This document shows, one piece after another, positions 21,228 through 29,264 of a stretch of DNA of 29,727 nt (its first letter is position 1; each line of letters opens with the position of its first letter). The notes under the pieces are model-generated. The model saw only the letters and a list, made by a program, of their open reading frames with translations. It had not been told where the DNA came from and did not search any database. Source of the stretch: a virus; the IMG/VR virus record IMGVR_UViG_3300027833_000169, positions 1 through 29,727 of that record; one strand, 5' to 3'. Made by a program: the position numbers and the translations under genes.

Positions 21228-22100
21228 ATGGCAACTAATCCATATATAAGTCAAAAATACAGACCGGAACAGAATCTCTACGAAGATATTCTTATTGAAG
21301 CGATCCAGTTCTACGGACAGGACGTTTATTATCTCCCACGGGAAGTCGTGGAAAGAGAAGACATCTTCCTTGACAGCATCCAGTCACAGTTCTCGGACGC
21401 CTATAAAGTAGAAGTGTATATTGAAAACACTGAAGCATTTGATGGGGAAGGAGATCTATTCACTAAGTTTGGTATCGAACTCCGAGACCAGTCTACCTTT
21501 GTCATTGCACGTCGTCGGTGGAGAGAGTTAGTAGGCGATCGTCTTGCCGATAATCAATTCCGTCCTAGAGAAGGTGATGTTATATATCTCCCGTTATCCG
21601 AATCTTTATTCGAGGTAAAGAAGGTCGAGACAGAAACTCCGTTCTATCAGTTATCTCAACTACCACTATTCCGTATGCAATGTGAGTTGTTCGAGTACTC
21701 TGATGAGGACTTCGACACAGGTATGGTAGAAATTGATAAAGTTGAAACGGAAGCTGCATTCCAATACGAACTTGTTATGGGTGGTACTGGAGAAGTAGAG
21801 TACTATACGGTAGGTGAGAATGTTTCTCAAGACTTCACCGATTACCAGATTGAAGGTGAGGTAACATACTGGAATTATGAAACCAGATCACTTAAGATTG
21901 CACATACTGGTTCAACTGATGGAAAATATCGTTTATGGGCGACAGATCGTCCAATAGTAGGAAGCAATGCCTCCCTTACTCCGGTATCTTCGGATGAAGG
22001 AATAAATGAGATTCAACCACTTTCACAGAATAAAGTGTTTGATGATTTTGCTAATGATTTTGTGGACTGGAGCGAAACGAATCCGTTTGGAGACCCGTAA
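21228..22100 (+). CDS. 14: Neck protein gp14
   Basis: A 290-aa protein of the T4 gp14 neck family (T4: 256 aa). The ATG at 21228 (MATNPYISQKYRPEQNLYED) is chosen over an in-frame TTG at 21225. Family landmarks include the N-terminal NPY and the segment EAIQFYGQDVYYLPREVVER, FTKFGIELRDQSTFVIARRR, and REGDVIYLPLSESLFEVKKV. The C-terminus WSETNPFGDP matches the usual 'NPFG-P' ending. It acts with gp13 in head completion and tail attachment. Immediately downstream gp15 is displaced about 170 bases by a small zinc-finger ORF, which interrupts the usual order. Confidence 0.92.
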   Translation: MATNPYISQKYRPEQNLYEDILIEAIQFYGQDVYYLPREVVEREDIFLDSIQSQFSDAYKVEVYIENTEAFDGEGDLFTKFGIELRDQSTFVIARRRWRELVGDRLADNQFRPREGDVIYLPLSESLFEVKKVETETPFYQLSQLPLFRMQCELFEYSDEDFDTGMVEIDKVETEAAFQYELVMGGTGEVEYYTVGENVSQDFTDYQIEGEVTYWNYETRSLKIAHTGSTDGKYRLWATDRPIVGSNASLTPVSSDEGINEIQPLSQNKVFDDFANDFVDWSETNPFGDP

Positions 22101-22167
22101 TGAAATTTATTGTAAAAAAAGTATTGCCTTGAAAGGTAGAAAAATAAACTTAGGTGCGAAATATCAA

Positions 22168-22275
22168 ATGAAAACCAAAATATGTCCTCATTGTGGCACC
22201 GAAGGTAAGGGTGGTAATATGTCAAGATACCATTTCGATAATTGTAAAACGATTACTAAGGATTTATCACCATGA
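22168..22275 (+). CDS. 35-aa zinc-finger peptide (homing-endonuclease-type tail)
   Basis: ATG at 22168 encodes MKTKICPHCGTEGKGG, then NMSRYHFDNCK. The ligand set Cys-x2-Cys ... His-x3-Cys with 'M-x-R-Y/W-HFDNC' is the compact zinc finger that I recall both as a stand-alone small phage protein and as the C-terminal module of phage GIY-YIG and HNH homing endonucleases. The frame is open upstream to about 22006, overlapping gp14, and the segment just before the ATG (ALKGRKINLGAKYQ) is basic; a longer or eroded protein is possible. A candidate RBS (AGG near 22152) is rather far. The stop overlaps the gp15 start (ATGA), so it is positioned to be translated with gp15. DNA-binding is inferred. Confidence 0.6.
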   Translation: MKTKICPHCGTEGKGGNMSRYHFDNCKTITKDLSP

Positions 22276-23048
22276 TGGGAGGACACTTCTACCATAAACG
22301 CGTCCGTACTTGCGTTGCTGTATTCGGGTCAATGTTTAATGACCTACATGTTTTGAGAACAGACTCGAATGGCAAGGTATTATCTCAAGTAAAGGTTCCT
22401 TTATCTTATGCACCTAAAAGGTCGTTCATCGAACGTCTAGCAGAGATGAGTAACGGAGAAGAGGCAGAACGTAGAGTTGCTATCAAGCTTCCTCGTATGT
22501 CGTTTGAGATAACCTCTATCGCATATGACGCAGCACGTCAATTACCTAAAGTAAATGGGTTCGGTGGTATCGTATCTTCTGGGAACGAAACGCAACGTAA
22601 GGTATATGTCGGTGTTCCGTATAATGTTTCTTTCTCGTTATCAGTGTATGCTAAATCTCAAGATGATGCACTACAAGTTGTGGAACAGATTATACCATAC
22701 TTCGCACCTCAATACACACTAACCGTAAAACCTTTTGCGGATCAACCAGATATCAAAGAAGATGTTCCTATAGTACTCACTGGTCTAGATTTCCAAGACG
22801 ACTTCGAAGGGCCTATTGAACAAAGACGTACAATAATATATACTCTTAACTTCGAAATGCGAGTTAACTTCTATGGGCCAGAACTTACGTCACCGATAAT
22901 CCGTGAAGTAAACACCAATCTGAATCTGATAAATATAGATGACGAGGAAACTTTACTGGAGACTATAAATACTACACCAACACCGATAGACGTAAGTCCG
23001 GATAGTGATTACGGTTTCAGTACAGAGATAATCTTCCCTAATAATTAG
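22272..23048 (+). CDS. 15: Tail completion / sheath stabiliser gp15
   Basis: A 258-aa protein (T4 gp15: 272 aa). Landmarks: MMGGHFYHKRVRTCVAVFGS with MFNDLHVLR (T4 has the same 'FYN-x-S-x-RRY...LMGDLFSNI' layout), PLSYAPKRSFIERL, IKLPRMSFEITSIAYD, VPYNVSFSLSVYAKSQDDAL, VVEQIIPYFAPQYTLTV and RRTIIYTLNFEM. Gp15 caps the tail tube and sheath at the head-proximal end and provides the interface with the neck. ATGATG at 22272 offers two adjacent starts; AAGGA at 22258-22262 serves either. The next gene, gp16, follows after 10 bases. Confidence 0.92.
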   Translation: MMGGHFYHKRVRTCVAVFGSMFNDLHVLRTDSNGKVLSQVKVPLSYAPKRSFIERLAEMSNGEEAERRVAIKLPRMSFEITSIAYDAARQLPKVNGFGGIVSSGNETQRKVYVGVPYNVSFSLSVYAKSQDDALQVVEQIIPYFAPQYTLTVKPFADQPDIKEDVPIVLTGLDFQDDFEGPIEQRRTIIYTLNFEMRVNFYGPELTSPIIREVNTNLNLINIDDEETLLETINTTPTPIDVSPDSDYGFSTEIIFPNN

Positions 23049-23058
23049 GCCATATATA

Positions 23059-23448
23059 ATGAGTGATTCGAGTAATACCCCTGCCGTGGTTAAAGACGAG
23101 CAGACTAAAAATATAGCTACAGATTATGAATATTCAAGGGAGACTTACTACGACCTAATCGAAAAGGGTCGGGAGTCTTTAGAGTTAATGATTGAAGTTG
23201 CGCGAGAGTCAGAACACCCTCGTGCGTTCGAAGTTCTTTCTGGTATGATCAAGGGCATCTCTGACGTTAACGATAAGTTAATGGATCTGAACAAGAAACA
23301 AAAAGAAATTACCAAAGAAGACACCCCCTCATCCGAAGGTGGTATAACAACTAATAATAATTTATTCGTAGGTTCTACTACAGACCTTCAACGCATGTTA
23401 TTGGGTGCAGCTGATGAGAAGGTAATCGAACAAGACTCTGATGAATAA
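23059..23448 (+). CDS. 16: Small terminase subunit gp16
   Basis: A 129-aa protein (T4 gp16: 164 aa). The central helical segment (YDLIEKGRESLELMIEVARE, then SEHPRAFEVLSGMIKGI and VNDKLMDLNKKQKE) is the oligomerising core of the T4-type TerS. The C-terminus contains NNNLFVGSTTDLQRML, the conserved peptide of the gp16 family. It forms a ring that regulates the gp17 motor and recognises the concatemer. It overlaps gp17 by 8 bases. It is shorter than T4 gp16, mainly at the N- and C-terminal regions, as expected for phages outside the closest T4 relatives. Confidence 0.9.
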   Translation: MSDSSNTPAVVKDEQTKNIATDYEYSRETYYDLIEKGRESLELMIEVARESEHPRAFEVLSGMIKGISDVNDKLMDLNKKQKEITKEDTPSSEGGITTNNNLFVGSTTDLQRMLLGAADEKVIEQDSDE

Positions 23449-25051
23449 TTCGTTTCAAACTAGTGCATACAATGGTAACCCACAAGTCAAACGAGATGGT
23501 GTTGCAGAGGAGTGGGATAAAAAGAAACTCCGTGAATATAAGAAATGTATGGAGAACCCATCGTATTTCTGTAAGAAGTACGTTAAAGTCGTGCACCTTG
23601 ATAAAGGTCTTGTTCCTTTCAAGTTATACGATTATCAAGAGAAGATGTTCGAACACTTCAATGATAATCGATTCTCCATCGTTCTTGCTTGTAGACAGTC
23701 CGGTAAATCTATATCGTCTGTAGGATACATTCTATGGTATGCTCTATTCCACCCAGAGAAGACTGTTGCTGTCCTTGCTAACAAAGGTGCAACTGCACGT
23801 GAGATGTTATCTCGTGTGACATTGATGTTAGAGAATCTCCCATTCTTCCTCCAGCCTGGGTGTAAGGCACTCAACAAAGGGTCTATAGAATTCTCTAACA
23901 ACTCACGAATCATCGCTGCAGCTACGTCTGGGTCTTCTATTCGTGGTATGTCGGTCAACCTATTGTTCCTAGACGAGTTTGCATTCGTAGAGAATGCGGC
24001 AGAGTTCTACACATCTACTTACCCTGTAATCTCATCTGGTAAAGATACAAAAGTTATCATAACAAGTACCGCAAACGGTATCGGTAATACTTACCAGAAG
24101 ATATGGGAAGGTGCAGTACAGAAGGTCAATGAATATAAACCATTCCGTGTGGATTGGTGGGATGTGCCTGGCAGAGATGATAAGTGGAAAGCACAAACAG
24201 TTGCTAACACTTCTCAGTTACAGTTTGACCAAGAGTTTGGTAACACATTCTTTGGTACTGGTAATACTCTTATTGAGGGTCAAGTACTCCTAGACTTACG
24301 TGCTAGAGAACCTACTAGGAGATTAGAGGGTGGGGACTTATTGGTCTATGAGGATGTGATTGAAGAGCATCAGTATATCATGACAGTAGACGTTTGTCAA
24401 GGGCGTGGACAGGATTATTCTACATTTACAGTCTTTGATGTCTCGGTACAACCGTTCAGACAGGTGTGTGTATATCGTAACAACATGATATCCCCGATAC
24501 TATACCCTAACATAATATATAAATATGCTACAGCATACAACGAAGCATATGTTGTTATTGAGAACAATGATCAGGGTATGGTCGTGTGCGTAGGACTATA
24601 CCAAGATTTAGAATATGAGAACATCCACCTAGAGTCTGCTGTCCGAGCTGACGCCATCGGTATTCGCATGGACAGAAAGGTAAAGCGGATGGGATGTTCG
24701 TCGATTAAAGACATTATCGAAAACCATAAGTTAGATCTGGTTGATGAAAATACCATCATGGAGGTGTCTACATTCGTCTCTAAGGGTACTTCTTACGAAG
24801 CTTCAGTAGGTAACCATGATGACTTAATGATGAATCTGGTGATGTTTGGTTACTTTGTTGGGACGCAATCATTCGGTGATATGACTAACGTCGATATCAA
24901 ACAGATGTTATTTGATCAACGCATGAAAGAGATTGAGGACGATTTGCCACCGTTTGGTATTATAGACGATGGTACAGAGTATGCTCCTGTTGTCGACTTG
25001 ACAGACCCATATAGTATGGATTGGACGAACTACGAACCCGATGGCTGGTAA
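23441..25051 (+). CDS. 17: Large terminase gp17 (ATPase-nuclease)
   Basis: A 536-aa protein (T4: 610 aa). ATPase domain: Walker A CRQSGKS at 84-90 and Walker B LLFLDEF with Asp178-Glu179 (the catalytic Glu), plus VIITSTANG as motif III (coupling). Nuclease domain: three acidic clusters of the RNase H-like fold, Asp317 in MTVDVCQGRGQDYS, Glu374 in VVIENNDQG and Asp460/461 in GNHDDLMMNL. All expected catalytic residues are present, so the packaging motor should be active. It docks on the portal (gp20, downstream) and cuts and pumps DNA into the prohead. No intron or intein interrupts it. A TATAAATA inside it at 24518 is probably coincidental. Confidence 0.96.
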   Translation: MNNSFQTSAYNGNPQVKRDGVAEEWDKKKLREYKKCMENPSYFCKKYVKVVHLDKGLVPFKLYDYQEKMFEHFNDNRFSIVLACRQSGKSISSVGYILWYALFHPEKTVAVLANKGATAREMLSRVTLMLENLPFFLQPGCKALNKGSIEFSNNSRIIAAATSGSSIRGMSVNLLFLDEFAFVENAAEFYTSTYPVISSGKDTKVIITSTANGIGNTYQKIWEGAVQKVNEYKPFRVDWWDVPGRDDKWKAQTVANTSQLQFDQEFGNTFFGTGNTLIEGQVLLDLRAREPTRRLEGGDLLVYEDVIEEHQYIMTVDVCQGRGQDYSTFTVFDVSVQPFRQVCVYRNNMISPILYPNIIYKYATAYNEAYVVIENNDQGMVVCVGLYQDLEYENIHLESAVRADAIGIRMDRKVKRMGCSSIKDIIENHKLDLVDENTIMEVSTFVSKGTSYEASVGNHDDLMMNLVMFGYFVGTQSFGDMTNVDIKQMLFDQRMKEIEDDLPPFGIIDDGTEYAPVVDLTDPYSMDWTNYEPDGW

Positions 25052-25063
25052 ATTTACGATAAG

Positions 25064-25071
25064 TATAAATA
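25064..25071 (+). promoter_or_regulatory. T4-type late promoter TATAAATA before gp18
   Basis: Exact match 12 bases after the gp17 stop; expected start about 25077, a ~66-base leader. It gives the abundant sheath, tube and portal genes their own late promoter. Confidence 0.85.
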
Positions 25072-25142
25072 GAGTTATTGAAAGAAATACACCGTATTAT
25101 GAAAACTTATTATACCTTAACTAAAAAAAGAAGGACGCTATT

Positions 25143-26657
25143 ATGACTCTAAAATTATCCGAGTCGCCAGCAGTTTCCATTCGCGAGATTGACCTAACAG
25201 GAACTGTTCCTGCTGTCACTTCTACGACTGGTGCAATTGTAGGTGATTTTAATTGGGGCCCAGTAAACACGCCTGTTCTAGTCGGCAATGAAGCTGAACT
25301 AGTTGCTGTTTTCGGGAAGCCAACCAGTGGTGCTTTTGCAGGAGATTTTCTTGCAGCATCATATTTCCTTAAATACTCTTCAAGTTTGTTCGTTAGCCGT
25401 ATTAGTAATGGTGCGTATGCAGCTCAAACACCTTTCACCGCAAAATATCCTGGCCTACTAGGTTCTGACCTAGAAGTTTCTATATGTGGCCCAGTAGACG
25501 CTGGTGATGTAGATTCAGCTACTAACGAATGGGATAACTGGCAATACGCTTCACAGTTCTCCTCTGCCCCAGTTGGTGTCGAACGACACGTTATTGTACT
25601 TTTAGATAACGTAGTAGTCGAAACTTTCGAATATGTTTCATCGGTCGTTGGCGCAACAACTGATAACGGTACCAACAACTACCTCGTTGATGTCATCAAT
25701 GGACGGTCTTCTTGGGTTACTGTATCAGGAATGCCAGGAAATTACGACTTCGACTTTGCTGGTGGTACTAATGGCACTGCGCCTACTTCTAGCAATTACG
25801 CTAGTGGTTTCGACGTATATGCAAACAAAGAAAGTATTCAAGTAGATTTCTTGATTGCCCCAGCTGGCGGTCAGACAACTCCTACGGATATCCACACAGC
25901 TATGAACGCTATTGCTGCAACAAGAAAAGATTGTGTCGCGGTAGTATCGCCAGACGAAGCTTCAGTAGTGAGTGGAGATATGTCATCTTATGTGACCACA
26001 CTTAGCGAAAATTCATCTTACTTGATAGTTGATGGTAACTGGATTAAGGTATATAACAAGTATCTAGATAAGTACGATTTCATTCCAGCGGCATCTTCTA
26101 CAGCAGGTATTATGGCAGCTTCAGACGCAGTCTCTGCTCCTTGGTTCTCACCAGCAGGTTCACGTCGTGGACAATACCTAGGTGTTACCGAACTAGTACT
26201 TAACCCAAGCAAGACACAGCGCGATGCAATGTACAAATTGGGTGTTAACCCGATTGTAAGTATGCCTGGCCAAGGTGTTATGTTGTTTGGTGATAAGACT
26301 CACCTATCTCGTCCATCTGCATTTGACCGCATCAACGTTCGTAGACTATTCTTAGTTATCGAAAGAGCGATCAGCAAAGCTGGCGAAAACGCAATGTTCG
26401 AATTCAACGATGAGTTTACTCGTGCAGAATTCGTAAACATCGTAGAACCATTCCTACGGGAAATTCAGGGTCGTCGTGGTATCACTGACTTCCGTGTTGT
26501 TTGTGATGACACAAATAATACATCAGAAGTTGTTGACCGTAACGAATTCATCGCATCCTGCTTCATCAAACCAGCACGTTCAATCAACTACGTAACTTTA
26601 AACTTCGTAGCTGTTAGATCTGGTGTTGAGTTTGAAGAAGTCGTCGGCACAGTATAA
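25143..26657 (+). CDS. 18: Tail sheath protein gp18
   Basis: A 504-aa protein, clearly shorter than T4 gp18 (659 aa), so the outer protruding domains are probably reduced. Conserved elements: N-terminal LSESPAVSIREIDLTGTVPA and GAIVGDFNWGPVNTPVLVGN; SYLIVDGNWIKVYNKYLDK; SAPWFSPAGSRRGQYLGV; LGVNPIVSMPGQGVMLFGDK; RPSAFDRINVRRLFLVIERA; and the C-terminal CFIKPARSINYVTLNFVAVR. These C-terminal strands interlock subunits in the contractile sheath. Strong RBS (GAAGGA). Codon choice looks well optimised, as expected for an abundant protein. gp19 follows after 11 bases. Confidence 0.95.
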   Translation: MTLKLSESPAVSIREIDLTGTVPAVTSTTGAIVGDFNWGPVNTPVLVGNEAELVAVFGKPTSGAFAGDFLAASYFLKYSSSLFVSRISNGAYAAQTPFTAKYPGLLGSDLEVSICGPVDAGDVDSATNEWDNWQYASQFSSAPVGVERHVIVLLDNVVVETFEYVSSVVGATTDNGTNNYLVDVINGRSSWVTVSGMPGNYDFDFAGGTNGTAPTSSNYASGFDVYANKESIQVDFLIAPAGGQTTPTDIHTAMNAIAATRKDCVAVVSPDEASVVSGDMSSYVTTLSENSSYLIVDGNWIKVYNKYLDKYDFIPAASSTAGIMAASDAVSAPWFSPAGSRRGQYLGVTELVLNPSKTQRDAMYKLGVNPIVSMPGQGVMLFGDKTHLSRPSAFDRINVRRLFLVIERAISKAGENAMFEFNDEFTRAEFVNIVEPFLREIQGRRGITDFRVVCDDTNNTSEVVDRNEFIASCFIKPARSINYVTLNFVAVRSGVEFEEVVGTV

Positions 26658-26668
26658 GGGGTATAATC

Positions 26669-27193
26669 ATGTCATTAAGAGTAGACGATTTTAAAGCAAA
26701 ATTAAAAGGTGGTGGTGCACGTCCCAATTTATTCCGTGCGACAGTTAACTTCCCAGCATACGCTGGCGGTGATGCTGAACTAACTTCTTTCATGTGTAAG
26801 GGAGCTCAATTACCAGCTTCTCTTATAAACGTTATCGAAGTTCCTTTCCGTGGTCGACAGTTGAAGATTGCGGGCGACCGTACATTCGAACCGTGGACAG
26901 TTACCGTAATTAACGATACTGACTTTAGTACACGTAACGCCATGGAAAAGTGGATGAACGGTATGAATGGTCACAGTGCCAACACGGGTATCACTAATCC
27001 TGTCGCTTACCAAGCAGACCTAATTGTTGATCAGTTAGATAAAGATGGTTCGGTATTGAAGACATATAACTTCCGTGGTTGTTTCCCGACAAATGTTTCG
27101 GCAATCGACCTAAGTTATGAAACCAATGATGCAGTCGAAGAGTTCACAGTAGAGTTTCAAGTACAATACTGGGAGTCAGATACAACTAGTTAA
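26669..27193 (+). CDS. 19: Tail tube protein gp19
   Basis: A 174-aa protein (T4: 163 aa) with an AAGGGG RBS. Landmarks are MSLRVDDFKAKLKGGGARPN, LFRATVNFP, CKGAQLPASLINVIEVPFRG, RQLKIAGDRTFEPWTVTVIN, the helix RNAMEKWMNGMNGHS, and the C-terminal strand EEFTVEFQVQYW. Hexameric rings of this beta-barrel stack to form the inner tube through which DNA passes. The gene is followed by a GC-rich hairpin before the portal gene. Confidence 0.95.
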   Translation: MSLRVDDFKAKLKGGGARPNLFRATVNFPAYAGGDAELTSFMCKGAQLPASLINVIEVPFRGRQLKIAGDRTFEPWTVTVINDTDFSTRNAMEKWMNGMNGHSANTGITNPVAYQADLIVDQLDKDGSVLKTYNFRGCFPTNVSAIDLSYETNDAVEEFTVEFQVQYWESDTTS

Positions 27194-27214
27194 TGGTATT
27201 ATAAGTATATGAAT

Positions 27215-27234
27215 GGGGGTGGTTCTCCACCCCC
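27215..27234 (+). terminator. GC-rich hairpin after gp19, no U-tract
   Basis: GGGGGTGG (27215-27222), loop TTCT, CCACCCCC (27227-27234), followed by AATTTATTATT, i.e. A/T-rich but not a T-run. Same stem as at 16359-16381. It may partly terminate after the abundant sheath/tube mRNA or protect its 3' end, leaving less message for the portal. Confidence 0.65.
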
Positions 27235-27256
27235 AATTTATTATTAAGAGGATATT

Positions 27257-28759
27257 ATGGCAGACAACAATTTGTTTAAAGCGTTTGGATTTGAGATAAA
27301 GAGATCCAAAACCGCAAACAAGGAAGACGACAAAGCAACTTCTATTGTCCCTAAAGTGGATGAGGATGGTGCTGGGTATGTCACTGCCTCTGGTTCTTAC
27401 TTCGGTCAGTATGTCGACATGGAAGGCACTGGTGCAAAGGATAACCAAGAGTTAATCAGAAAATATCGCAATATGGCTGAACACCCAGAGTGTGATGCTG
27501 CGATCGAAGATATTATCAACGAATCAATAGTTTCTTCTGAACTAGAGAGTTCAATATCAATCAACCTAGATAAGGTTGAAGCTCCCGACAAAATTAAAAA
27601 GACTATAACTGAAGAGTTTGATGGTGTTGTAGCCATGTTGAACTTTGAAGAGTATGGTCATGACATGTTCCGTTCATGGTATGTTGACGGAAGATTATAT
27701 CATCATCTAATAGTTAACGAATCTAATCCTAAAGGGGGTATCTTAGAATGCCGTCCCGTCGACGCGACCAAGATTCGTAAAGTAAAGGAAGTGCAATACA
27801 AAAAGGACGCTAAGACAGGTGCGAAGGTCGTTGATGTAACAAACGACTTCTATGTCTATCAAGAGCGTGCTGGTGCAAACAACGGTATTAAGTTGACACC
27901 GGATTCTGTTTCGTATGTCACTTCAGGTCTTCTAGACACCAGTAAGAAACGCGTACTGTCGTATCTACAGAAGGCAATGAAACCAGTAAACCAATTACGC
28001 ATGATGGAAGACTCACTAGTCATCTATCGGATGGCCCGTGCACCTGAACGTCGTATCTTCTATATTGACGTAGGTAACATGCCCAAAGGTAAAGCAGAAC
28101 AACACCTTAAAGACATCATGTCTCGTTACCGCAATAAGATCGTCTATGACGCAAACAGCGGTGAGATCAAAGATGACCGCAAACATATGTCCATGCTAGA
28201 GGACTTCTGGTTACCTCGTCGAGAAGGTGGACGTGGCACAGAGATAAGTACATTACCAGGCGGAGAAAACCTAGGACAGATTGACGATATCATTTATTTC
28301 CAAAAGAAGTTGTATCGTTCATTGAATGTTCCATTAAACCGTTTGGAACAAGAGTCTCAGTTCTCTCTAGGAAGAACCACCGAGATCAATCGTGACGAAG
28401 TCAAGTTCCAAAAGTTCATTGACCGTCTACGTAAAAAGTTTGCACACTTGTTCCTTGGGATTTTGAAGAAGCAACTTATTCTGAAATCTATATGCACAGA
28501 ACAAGACTGGGAAGAGTGGAAAGGTCAGATGCAAATCGACTACTCCAGAGACAACCACTTTGTTGAGATGAAGGATGCAGAACTACTGCGTGAACGTCTA
28601 CAGACTATGGATCAGATCTCTGCTTACGTTGGAGAGTACTTCTCTCGTGAGTGGGTAATGAAAAACGTAATGATGTTTAATGATGAAGACATAGAAGATA
28701 TGTCAAAACAAGTCGAATCCGAGAATGCTCAGGGTGACGACGTTGAAGAGGAAATGTAA
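27257..28759 (+). CDS. 20: Portal vertex protein gp20
   Basis: A 500-aa protein (T4: 524 aa) with an AGAGGA RBS. Family landmarks: ELIRKYRNMAEHPECDAAIE and DIINESIV; FRSWYVDGRLYHHLIVN; MMEDSLVIYRMARAPERRIF; YIDVGNMPKGKAEQHLKDIM; SRYRNKIVYDANSGEI; EDFWLPRREGGRGTEISTLP; and LNVPLNRLEQESQFSLGRTT. The C-terminus is acidic (DDVEEEM). The dodecamer forms the head vertex for prohead initiation, gp17 docking and neck attachment. Its stop overlaps the next start (TAATG), coupling it to the gp67-like core gene. Confidence 0.96.
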   Translation: MADNNLFKAFGFEIKRSKTANKEDDKATSIVPKVDEDGAGYVTASGSYFGQYVDMEGTGAKDNQELIRKYRNMAEHPECDAAIEDIINESIVSSELESSISINLDKVEAPDKIKKTITEEFDGVVAMLNFEEYGHDMFRSWYVDGRLYHHLIVNESNPKGGILECRPVDATKIRKVKEVQYKKDAKTGAKVVDVTNDFYVYQERAGANNGIKLTPDSVSYVTSGLLDTSKKRVLSYLQKAMKPVNQLRMMEDSLVIYRMARAPERRIFYIDVGNMPKGKAEQHLKDIMSRYRNKIVYDANSGEIKDDRKHMSMLEDFWLPRREGGRGTEISTLPGGENLGQIDDIIYFQKKLYRSLNVPLNRLEQESQFSLGRTTEINRDEVKFQKFIDRLRKKFAHLFLGILKKQLILKSICTEQDWEEWKGQMQIDYSRDNHFVEMKDAELLRERLQTMDQISAYVGEYFSREWVMKNVMMFNDEDIEDMSKQVESENAQGDDVEEEM

Positions 28760-28992
28760 TGAGTGATTTAGAATTGGAAACAAACCCTACACTAGACCTA
28801 GTGAATGCCTTACAGGGTGGCAACTTTACTAGTGCAGAGGAACTATTTAACGGGATTTTAGGAGACAAGATGCAGCAGTCTCTAGATGCAGAGAAAGTTG
28901 CTGTCGCAGATCAGATGTTTAATGGTGTAGAACCAGTTGACGTAGATTTGGGTGATGAAGAAGTAGAAGCTATATTAGACATGGATGAGTAA
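28759..28992 (+). CDS. 67: Prohead core protein gp67-like
   Basis: A 77-aa acidic protein (T4 gp67: 80 aa). The central FTSAEELFNGILGDKMQQSL followed by DAEKVAVADQMF is the helix pattern of gp67-type core proteins, and the C-terminus is very acidic (DVDLGDEEVEAILDMDE). It sits between gp20 and gp21 as in T4. It would be an internal scaffold component, cleaved by the gp21 protease during maturation. Identification rests on position, size, charge and a recalled family pattern. Confidence 0.8.
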   Translation: MSDLELETNPTLDLVNALQGGNFTSAEELFNGILGDKMQQSLDAEKVAVADQMFNGVEPVDVDLGDEEVEAILDMDE

Positions 28993-29021
28993 TATTCAAC
29001 TAAAATTGCATTAATATTTAG

Positions 29022-29029
29022 TATAAATA
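29022..29029 (+). promoter_or_regulatory. T4-type late promoter TATAAATA (first of pair)
   Basis: Part of GTATAAATACT, repeated 16 bases later. Expected start about 29035. Confidence 0.8.
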
Positions 29030-29037
29030 CTTTTTTG

Positions 29038-29045
29038 TATAAATA
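29038..29045 (+). promoter_or_regulatory. T4-type late promoter TATAAATA (second of pair)
   Basis: Second GTATAAATACT copy; expected start about 29051, which would leave a leader of only about 15 bases containing GAGGA before the GTG at 29066. Confidence 0.8.
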
Positions 29046-29065
29046 CTCCTAAACGAGGACTTAAT

Positions 29066-29263
29066 GTGAAATCATTTAAAGATTTACGTGAATCTAAAGG
29101 CAAGATTGTCTTCAGTAAGAAGATGTCTAAATACCCTGTAGTTATCACAGATACTGGCAAAGGATTCCACCTATCGATTGATGGTGATTCTGTTGACACA
29201 TTTAAGTCACAGAAAGAAGCGGAATCAACCGCGAAACAAGTCCTCAAAGACTTAGGAAAATAA
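29066..29263 (+). CDS. Small protein in the gp68 position
   Basis: A 65-aa basic protein starting with GTG; GAGGA (29055-29059) is 6 bases upstream. An ATG two bases earlier is immediately followed by TGA and cannot start this frame. Sequence: MKSFKDLRESKGKIVFSKKM, then KYPVVITDTGKGFHLSIDGD and a C-terminal helix KSQKEAESTAKQVLKDLGK. T4 has the core protein gp68 (141 aa) here, but I do not see clear similarity; many marine T4-like phages have a short 'FKxFRE' protein at this place. Prohead core or protease-linked role is inferred from position. Confidence 0.65.
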   Translation: MKSFKDLRESKGKIVFSKKMSKYPVVITDTGKGFHLSIDGDSVDTFKSQKEAESTAKQVLKDLGK

Positions 29264-29264
29264 A

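Noticed and set aside
22100-22132. 10-codon ORF MKFIVKKVLP after gp14
   Set aside because: Too short and without homology signals; the TAATG overlap alone is not enough.
22006-22167. Longer 89-aa version of the zinc-finger ORF overlapping gp14
   Set aside because: The N-terminal part lies in another frame of gp14 and looks unlike a phage protein; the ATG at 22168 just before the finger is the simpler start.
24518-24525. TATAAATA inside gp17
   Set aside because: It falls in coding sequence (Ile-Tyr-Lys-Tyr) far from any downstream start; likely chance, though transcript mapping could change this.
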